From: Agarophyton chilense
Lineage: Eukaryota > Rhodophyta > Florideophyceae > Gracilariales > Gracilariaceae
Assembly: GCA_030374765.1 (NCBI GenBank)
Contig: JARGXX010000048.1
Location: 1 to 53,800, forward strand
Direction of reading: 5' to 3'
DNA length: 53,800 nt
Shown in pieces: positions 45,662 to 53,800 of the stretch. The notes beneath the pieces were generated by a model. The model did not search any database, had not been told where the DNA came from, and saw only the letters and a program-made list of their open reading frames with translations. Positions within the stretch are counted from its first letter, which is position 1, and each line of letters starts with the position of its first letter. A program made the translations under genes and the position numbers.

Positions 45662-48040
45662 CGATTCGAAGATGGTACAGAATTTGCGTTGTGGGTGCAG
45701 TTTACAGAATTGGGAGCGATTACTTAGCGGGGGAACGGAATTTAGGCTTGATGGAAAGCTGTGCGCTTTGGAAGCAATAATGGACATCCATAGACAGATA
45801 GTGCTTAACGTGATGGATGATATCAGCTTTGGTAAAATGTACATGTTGTTGGCGACTGTGCCCCAAGCACAGAAACGTGCACCGTAACCTTTCCGTCTCC
45901 AACCTCTTTGTCCCTCGACTGCATCTGAACAGATGCTGATTCGGCAGCGTATCTGAAACTGGCAGATGGGCAACTGTTTACGTGCAGCACTTGCGTTTGT
46001 CTACGGGGATTGCGTACCTTCCGTACTGGTATACTTCCTCCCGAGCGTAGCGAAAGCAAACTGTATTCATGAGCTGGCGCAAATGTGGATATCAAGCAGT
46101 TTTGCAGGTGACACTGCAGCAAGTGTTCTAAAGAGGAAACGGATTGGCCAGTGTGACATCATTTGTTGGAAACTTAAAATGTCCCGGTGGGTGAGAATGC
46201 GATCAATGGGCCGTATATGCGTGCTCAAAGTTGGCCGAAACGGTGCACATTTAAAACAGTTTAGTGTACTGACTGTCTCACATCTCGTAGGGCAACCGCT
46301 GTAGATTTGGAACGCTCATAAATAGTTGTTCAGCACAGGCCGGGGCTTGATCATCTTTCTCCGCTCCTGTCTATTCTGCCATCGACTTTGGTTTGCTCGA
46401 TCGAGGCCGGGGTCTTTTCGATCGTTGTGGCGTGCCCTTTTGGCTTAGGCTTAACTGACATTCCACATCGGGCGTCCATGTCCTTCATCGTTGTTCAGGA
46501 AAACACAAATTCTTCTGAGAAATTCAGCGTACTCTTCCAGCAGTACGGTTGATATTCATAGAGCCCACAACAGTGCTGTTGTAAAACAGTTCGAGGGTTT
46601 TCTGTGAAATCTCGTGATGGTATCGCGACAGGTCAGTAGCATGTATTAACACTTGTCCAGCACAGGTTTTGGTTTTGCCGCTTCCCTCCTGCACGCTCAA
46701 CGCCGTCCTCTTTGGTTTCCCAACCCAGTGCCCACTGCTTTTGATTTTATGCTGTGTCCCTACGCGCTTAGGTTCATGCCGAAAATCAGAAATGCGCGCC
46801 AATGCCCGTTCACCATTGACTGGGTGTAAGTTATTCCAAGTCTTCTGTTTGTTTCACTGCAGTCTGGTAGTACTTGGGTTGATCGTCATGTACCACACAA
46901 TTATACAAGGCCGGTGTGCGTGGATGCGGTACAGTGTGTCGCTGGTGCCCGTGGCATAGAGAGACCTGGGCATGACTTTCTTGTCTCAAATTGTACAGGT
47001 ACTCTTCTCAATTCTTCAGAACGTACCAGAGCTTGGCGCTCTGTAGTGTAGTGGAGACAAGAGCGTAGTTTCAGTAACCTTAGTGCGTCGGGATGAGCAA
47101 TAGTCGGCTGGGTTCTGGTTCTAAACGGTTAGATGAAATTCAAATACATTGTAGTGGTTGGCAGGTAAGGCGATGCTAGGCTACAATCTTGCATCGGGAG
47201 CGCTTGAATAGGAATGGGGCGGCTGATCCTACAGACAAATAGCGATGGGAATTAACACAGGATTTGTCGAGTCGAACTTGAATGGCGGCTCCGAAACGAA
47301 TTTGGACCACAACTACTACGTTTGTCGCCGTTCTCGAGACCATTGTCGTCAAAGCTCGACCGGGACGTCCAAGGTGCTAGATGAAGATTGCGCCACTGAA
47401 AGCTGGGCACGAGGTACATAGCCCTTTTAGTTGAAGGAGTTCTGGTGCCCTCTTGGCGCGTCAGACCGTGTCCTGAGAGAGAAAACATTCCAACAACAAC
47501 AGCCGGCGGACGCAAGGGTTGCCGCTTCAATCGTTCACTTTCCAAGTGCGGTGGGTAAGGTAAACAATGCTGTTGCGGGCGCGGGCTCCGCGCTCGCCGC
47601 CTGATCCTTTTCAACGGTCGAAGCTAGTGTGGAAGTTGGTCGGAGTTTTATCTGTTCTGTGGCCAAGCTGCGCTGAAACCATTTCAGGGCGCATTTGTAC
47701 AGTTGCGACCGCGTGCAGTTGCAGGCGCATCTTATCTCCAGATTTGCTAAATTTGACCATCGACAGCCTCTGGTGCAAGCAAGTATATCAAATAATCCGC
47801 AGATTGGTTGGCGCACACGGTGGACTTTCGCCATGGTGGCGGAGTTTCGGACCACTCAACATGCGTCCGCCACTCGGAGCAAATGTCTTTCCAAGAAATA
47901 ATTGCCATTCACAACGTAACAAAAATATAGCAACGCTACTATGTTTAGGACAGCTCGCTTCTTCTTTGTTATCGTGTGGTGTGGACTACATCACCCTTTC
48001 CTATGATTTCGTGACCGAGGTTTCTTTCTCCGTCTTTTGA
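45662..48040. other. non-coding stretch and unit leader (unit 2)
   Basis: Copy of 33281-35660; no recognisable gene. Confidence 0.6.
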
Positions 48041-48044
48041 GGAC

Positions 48045-48848
48045 ATGATCCGGTCTTGCGTCCTGATAGAACGCGAGAAAAGTGTGGAAAAGAAGACAGC
48101 TTATAATGCGTGTCTTGTTATTTCGCGTACTAGAGAATTTCTCTCAGTTTACGATTGCCAGCGGTATCAAGATAGGTATACTAATTACTCACAAGGCCTT
48201 TCGGCATGTGGGCTGCACGACCCAAATCGCAGCAACGAAAACAGAAGACTCCCAGATGGGTTTCCCCCCCGCTCTCCAACTAAACTACCGCCGCTTGGAA
48301 ACCCTCAGACGGGCAGTCTTCCACGCTTAGAATCCATCTCCGGCCGCCCGAAAGATTCAAGAATTCCATCCGTGTATCAAACCAGCTCTCTCCGAGAACA
48401 CCCGCTTAGAACATCTCAACCGAGAACTCTCCCAAGTTTGGAATCTTCATTTGGCCGCCCGGAAGATTCAAGACTTGGATTTGGCCATAAATCCAGTTCT
48501 TGTGATGTCCAACGGAGTAGAAGTGGGACCTTTCGTCCGGTGTCTCTCAATTTGTCTCAGGAAGCAAGTTGCGCTTACCCCAACCAAGACTGCATTCCAG
48601 TCCCACGGAAATGCCACACAACAGCCACCATGAGGAAAAAGTGTGGCGAAGAGGCAACGTTCTGGAAGTACTTCAGGAACATAATAGTCTGGAAGAAGGA
48701 GCGCCAGAGATTTCAAAGGGGGTTTCTTCAGAAAACATTCACCAATATGCAGTTCCCGTGCCTTGTTCTGCCCCGCAAGCGTTGTATTCCACGCAAGAAG
48801 TTTCCAAGCAGTTCTCCTGAGCATAACCTTCAGGCGACAGAACACTGA
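48045..48848 (+). pseudogene. forward zinc-finger gene copy, finger region missing (unit 2)
   Basis: Copy of 35664-36467, with substitutions such as Glu to Lys in GRPKDSRIPS and His to Gln in FQRGFL. Confidence 0.6.
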
Positions 48849-49162
48849 TAGAAGTTTGTGGATAACTTACTACATTACGGCTAGAGTCGCAAGCTATACT
48901 TTCCTCACACCCGTTGATAAACTGTGACGATTGGGGTGCTCTGCGCATACATGGCTCAAATTATCCTCCATCTCCGTAAAGTAGATCTTGTACAGCCTAA
49001 ATTGCAAATGCTCGAAAGCTTAATGAGCAGTTTTCATGTGGAATTCGATCAGTGCTCTTTGCAAAACCTGGCTACCCGATCCAATATGAATATGTCAAAG
49101 AAGATGGTTTCAAAAGCAATTGCAAAGAGAAATGTTAGAAAAGACCGACGTGATTGAGATCC

Positions 49163-50123
49163 GCAGTGAAAGCTGAAGTAACTCACTTTTCGATGAATGG
49201 CTTGGATGTGTCGCACCTTATGATGCTTGCGACCAAACGACTTCGTACACTACTCACACTGGAAAATCTTGGGACGTTTGGTACGGGAGCCTGTGATGCC
49301 AAGTTTTTCGAGTCCTTGTCGATGATTTGGGAAAGCCGAGCAATCAGCAGGAGCTTTACTCTCCGGCAAAAACGAATCTTCACGGAGGTTGTGCTCAGGA
49401 GACTGGTTGGGAACTTCTTGCGTGTAATACAACGCTTGCGGTGCAGAACAAAGCACATGAACTGCATATTGGTGAATTTTGCCTGAAGAAAATCTCTGTG
49501 CCATCTCTGGGGCTCCTTCTTCCGGGCTATTATGTTCCTGAAGTACTTCCAGAACGTTGCCTCTTCGCCACGCTGTTCCCCCATGGCGGTTTTGGTGTGG
49601 GATTTCCGTGTATTGTTCATTTCCGTGGGACTGGAATGCAGTCTTGGTTGGGGTAAGCGCAACTTGCTTCCTGAAACCATTCGAGAGACACGGGACGAAC
49701 GGTTCCACTTCTACTCCGACGGACATCGCAAGAAGTGGGTTGATGACCGAATCCAAGTCTTAAATCTTCCGGGCGGCCGAAAAGAGATTCGAAACCAGGA
49801 AGACTTCCCGGTTGAGATATTCCAAGCGGCGGCAGTCGAAGAGATCTAGATTGATGGCCGGATGGAAGTCTGGAATCGCCTGGGCGGCCAAATGAAGATT
49901 CGAAACCCGGAAGACTTCCCGGTTGAGATATTCCAAGCGGCGATAGTCGTTGAGAAACAAATCGATGGCCGGATGGAAGTCTTGACTCTTCGTGGCGGCC
50001 GAATAGAGATTGGAAGCTCGGAAGACTCCCTGCTTGAGGGTTTCCAAGCGGCGGTAGTCGGAGAGCGCGGGGAAACTCATCTAAGCTTCTTCTGTTTTGG
50101 TTGCTGCGATTTGTGTAGTGCAA
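49163..50123 (-). pseudogene. reverse zinc-finger gene copy, broken (unit 2)
   Basis: Same lesions as 36782-37742: TAG in finger 1 (49250), finger 2 deleted, TAG upstream of the start. Confidence 0.8.
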
Positions 50124-50250
50124 TCGCCTTCTCTAGAGAAACCCCGAAAACTGGTGTGCAACAAGTTCACTGTCCATATTAAACGATTGGGTTGTTTGTT
50201 GTGTGAGATGCCTTGCTTATTTCGAGGGAAGACCCAAGGATTGAAACGCA

Positions 50251-51026
50251 TGTAAAGTACACAGAACGAACGGTGAGAGAAACGCTTCAACACACAGAGG
50301 GCGATATTTCTCGACCAACGTTGATGGCAAAGACGCAAGGTAGCTCGGTGTTCGCCGGCGACACCAGCGTCCAAGTACTGAAAAGTGTGATCTGTTTCAA
50401 TTCGATCTAGTGTCCGAAAGTACTCGAAGTTTTTCGTCACGGAGCATCATCTCTCATCGCAGCCGAAAAGCACACTGGCTTCCATCCTCTGTGAAAACCA
50501 AAATTTGAACGCGATGTGAATCATCTTGGACCAGTTTTGTCGCAATAAACCAGAACAGAAAGAATTCAGGAGCTTTGCTCTCCAACAAAATCGCGGACTG
50601 AACAGCATTTGATATTCGTTCCAAAACAGAGGGAAGCGCATGGCAGCATGGATGTCGACCGCATGGCAAGGCGCCGGTGTCTGTCATACGACAGCATTCG
50701 TTGGGTTCCAAGAGACGCACATGCGTATGCAAATCAGAAGCTGGTGCAGATGACACGAACAAGCAGAACGAAATGCGCTCGGCGTTGCTCTGGGTGCAGT
50801 TGCCGCAGTTGGTGTCGTCGAAGGAAACAAAGTGATTCGAGATATCAACACAGTTGGACAGTAAGTGATTGTGGTGGTCACTGGCTTGTCTCCTGTAGTG
50901 GGGTAGAGGTACATGTTGGAAAGCTCTCACGTGTATCGTTGCCATTCAAAAACGATACATACTACTATAACGTTGCTCGAAAAGTATCTTTTGCAGCTAT
51001 GAACACACGAGTGATCAGATGTGAAA
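50251..51026 (+). repeat. block K, copy 5 of 5 (unit 2, before RB)
   Basis: Copy of 37870-38645. One base (AAGCTCTCACG near 50929) agrees with the R-type K copies rather than the unit 1 L-type copy. Confidence 0.85.
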
Positions 51027-53800
51027 CTCCGGCCGAGCTTTGATGGTAGCGGTCTCAAGAGCTACAAAAAAGCAACACCATACGGTCGTGCATCGCACAC
51101 CGCCTTCATGGTTGCAGCAAACGTTTGGAGAAAGCTACGCTTTCTCATTGGTCGCCGTTTGCTTCACAATCACACCCTCTGTTTCACGACCCTCGCATGG
51201 CTCTTGTTCATCATTGCAAAGGCCTCGCTCTCATCTCCGTCCGGGTCCTGGTACCACCATTTTTAAACCTACCATTTGCTGCTCGCCTGCCTCACGCAGT
51301 CCGGTCTCATTGCAGCATACAATCCTGAGAACGCCGTATTTCGTATCACATGCGCCGTGTCGAGCGAGTTGCACCAATACCAACGCACAGTTGTAACTCT
51401 CCTACCCCCCGCTATCCTCACTCGGTTATCGTTCTTTCAGGCTACTGAAGATGATATCGATGCCCATGGCAAGTCAATAGATGAATTGTATGCACAACAA
51501 CTCACCGCTGTCGATGACCGTATTGTAAGCGACGAACGTATCTTTCTTCACGCGCCACAGCTTACTGCCGTTGCCGCTTTACCACTCTCGCTCCCCTTAC
51601 CACGTCAGTCTTCATGCGCTGGAACATCAACTTCGTGGCAAAGCCTCCGCCCAGTACAACCATCCGTCGCTGCACCGTTCAAACGCAACAAGGACCCGTC
51701 TGTGCCCGTACGATCTCCGGCCCAGCCCACTACCCACGCAGCACCATCAACGCCTAAAGCCTCATCACAGCCTTCCACACCTCTCAATCGCAAACGTCGT
51801 ATGGACGGCGAAAACCAGTCTGCAGCACCTACCCCACGCCCCCGAAATCTTCGGAAGGCTTCCGACTTTGCCGTCACCCCATCATAAGCCCGCCCGCCTA
51901 CGCCGTGTCGCACGCGCACTCAATCTGCCATGCATTCGTCACTGTCATTCCCGGTTCGCTTCTCACGCTATCTGTCCACTCACCCTGATGCATTGGAGGC
52001 ACTGGCCACAGTAGCTGTCGTTACGCCGCACTGTACGACTATCGTGCCTCCTATACCTCCATCATCAAACATTGCTCTCACTCCCGGCACTGACAACAAT
52101 CGATCTGCAACATGGATCAGTGAGCTGAAGCAGAAACGACCAGAAACTCGAAGCGAAACGTGTCTCACATGCCCGCCAGAAAGTGTGGCTATATCGCACG
52201 ATCTGAGAAGGGTCACTGGGGGTGGTCGCCCATTATACGCTATCATTGATGTTGGCAGACGGTACTCTGATGCCTTGTGACGTGATTACGGATCTGAATA
52301 ATTCCCGGTACAAACGTGAAGCTCTGGCTATCTGTTTCTCAACCATCGAAGGTATTCTCGAGAAGGAACTTCGTCGGTTACGCGAACAGCCTGAAAAGTT
52401 TAATAGCAATGTACTTCACAACTACATCCTACACAAAAGCTTTCTCACTTTCGCGTGGGATACCGCTGTCTATGCCTAGGGTAGAAGGGATCTTCACGTT
52501 TTCACAGTTGCCTATCGTGCGTTCAATGTATCACCCTTTGAGCTTACGAGGCGCTGTAAACATTCTATACCCTTGTACCACAGATGCCACATCGCTTGGT
52601 TAATCATTCGAATAGCTGTGACGCTCGTATTCTAGAATGGATGGCATGGAGACATGACTCGCCTCTGGTACGAGTTCTTCAAGCATGTAGTCGAGATTTC
52701 CTTTGTACGCAAGATGAGAAGACCCGTTCTAACCAAAAGAGAAATTTGACGGAGCGAGTGTTGGTGAACACACAGATGTCCGATCAGTCACCAGAACATA
52801 ATGAACAGCCAGAAAGTGTAGAAAAATCCCCGATTACGCCGCAAAAGCAGAAGATCGAAGAAGGACAACGTATAGAAACAAAGGCGATGATCACACTAAG
52901 GTTGAAAGAAATGGGGCGTCCGGAACGACTGTACGGAGATGTTGAAGCCAGAGCAAGAGTTCTAGACTTCTTTTTTGAAAAATTGTTTGCCCTGGCAAGC
53001 ACTAGAATAGGGGATTTGTTAGGAAGACTTGGCCCCACCAACCTTCGTTCGGCAGTGTGGAAAAGCGTGCAGTATGCTCTGTGGTGCAGATGGAATTTGA
53101 CAGTCAACAGACATATTGACTTGATCATCCTGTTTGTGATAGATGGCGTGGCCAAGATCCAACATATCCAACTGCAGTTCCGCCATATCGTGTGGCACTA
53201 CAATCAATTGGAGCACACAAGTGATTCCACATTTCTGAGCAATTCTCCACCAGTGTCCCGTAACATTTTTTCTCGGAGATTTCGGGCATTTGTTGGCGGA
53301 AGATGCTGCCGATGATAGTGGGCCACGACCGGAATCGACGGCTGAAGAGACAGGCGATATCATTCGCTTCTATAACGAAGTGTTTGTGCCTTACATGAGC
53401 AACTTCATCGTACTGACGGGCGAAGTATATGGAGGCCGAGATGCAAAGAGATTAGCGAAGCATTGCGAGCGAGTAAGGCAGACGACCAAGCTTCAGAAGG
53501 CTTGATGACACCTTTCCAGTACGGGCAAGCCGCCGTCAGGGAAGGGAACAAAAGAAAATGTTTGAGGATATTGATCGTAAATTATTGCAGAGTCGCTATG
53601 GCATCATGAAGACACAGAATCCCCAAAACAAATCGGATCGATTTTTGTTTCTCTCATGTCACCGTCAACGAGGAATATGGCTCTGAGTTGACAGCACAGC
53701 GTGCGGAGAAGTCAAGGCAACGATCTGGGTTCAATGACACCGGGTACTCGGTCACCATTCGCCTTTGGGGAAAGTCCTATCGGAAATGTTGCAGTGAGTC
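51027..53800 (+). pseudogene. retinoblastoma-related gene, most continuous copy (unit 2 into R3)
   Basis: Only here does pocket A run into pocket B. Order: TLAWLLFIIAKASLSS (about 51185) and LLACLTQSGLIAAYNP (51276 on), RB_N-like; SP/TP-rich linker; TAA at 51885; RSATWISELKQKRP (pocket-A start); frame change near 52262; STIEGILEKELRRLREQ; then one 243-aa frame (52584-53315) with ILEWMAWRHDSPLVRVLQ, the inter-pocket linker SPITPQKQK, VLDFFFEKLFALASTRIG and NRHIDLIILFVIDGVAKIQ. A one-base expansion of a T run near 53270 breaks the frame before FYNEVF (53362 on). The role is cell-cycle repression through E2F. The stop and frame changes may be introns or errors rather than true lesions. Confidence 0.85.

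Larger units (their letters stand above)
43334..53038 (+). repeat. large amplified unit 2 (9,705 bp)
   Basis: Second near-identical copy of 30953-40657 with the same gene order. Its right end joins pocket A directly and in frame to a third pocket-B copy (53039 on), unlike unit 1. Confidence 0.95.

Noticed and set aside
30953..53038. CRISPR or other spaced repeat array
   Set aside because: Repeats are kilobase-scale duplicated gene segments in a eukaryotic context, with no short regular repeats and spacers.

Overview
The window is repeat-rich eukaryotic nuclear DNA. It holds decayed Ty3/gypsy and Ty1/copia LTR retrotransposons, GT-AG introns, C2H2 zinc fingers and retinoblastoma-related (RB) pocket-protein sequence, and no intact single-copy housekeeping gene. 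An RB pocket protein together with many gypsy and copia elements points to an alga or plant-like eukaryote rather than a fungus. A red alga is my best guess, but nothing here proves it.

Left half (1-24.5 kb) is a transposon graveyard. Positions 1-7288 are the 3' part of a gypsy element: gag, protease, RT, RNase H, integrase, two antisense ORFs and a 3' LTR at 7016-7288. Positions 8572-15753 lie between two 416-bp LTRs (TGTAA...TTACA). They hold a second gypsy family with gag, protease, an internal RT deletion, integrase and a chromodomain, followed by the integrase end of a second related copy. Positions 15.8-17.6 kb are a copia RT/RNase H remnant. Positions 18249-23000 are a copia element with unusually short (about 102 bp) LTRs and a G-poor coding strand.

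Right half (24.5-53.8 kb) is a segmental amplification. Two 9,705-bp segments (30953-40657 and 43334-53038, offset 12,381) are almost identical, and a more diverged partial copy lies upstream (about 24490-30952). Each unit runs in order: RB pocket-B segment; an inverted HEAT-like fragment; an 0.8-kb repeat called here block K; a non-coding stretch; a forward and a reverse copy of a C2H2 zinc-finger gene; a second block K; and the RB N-terminal and pocket-A segment. The next unit starts with pocket B, so RB is read across the unit boundary. The join at 53038 keeps one reading frame from pocket A into pocket B and is probably the original gene structure. A 2.7-kb stretch with a reverse-strand retroelement fragment (40658-43015) and a forward HEAT-like fragment (43016-43335) separates the two large units.

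The strangest region is 28906-30952. It alternates, in runs of about 10-20 bases and in order along its length, between the RB sequence found at 38645-40657 and the unrelated sequence at 41348-43333. Both templates sit just upstream of the pocket-B segment. Recombination between unrelated sequences does not do this, so a blended assembly consensus of two repeat copies is the likeliest cause. Copy number, frameshifts and junctions in this half should be read with that in mind.
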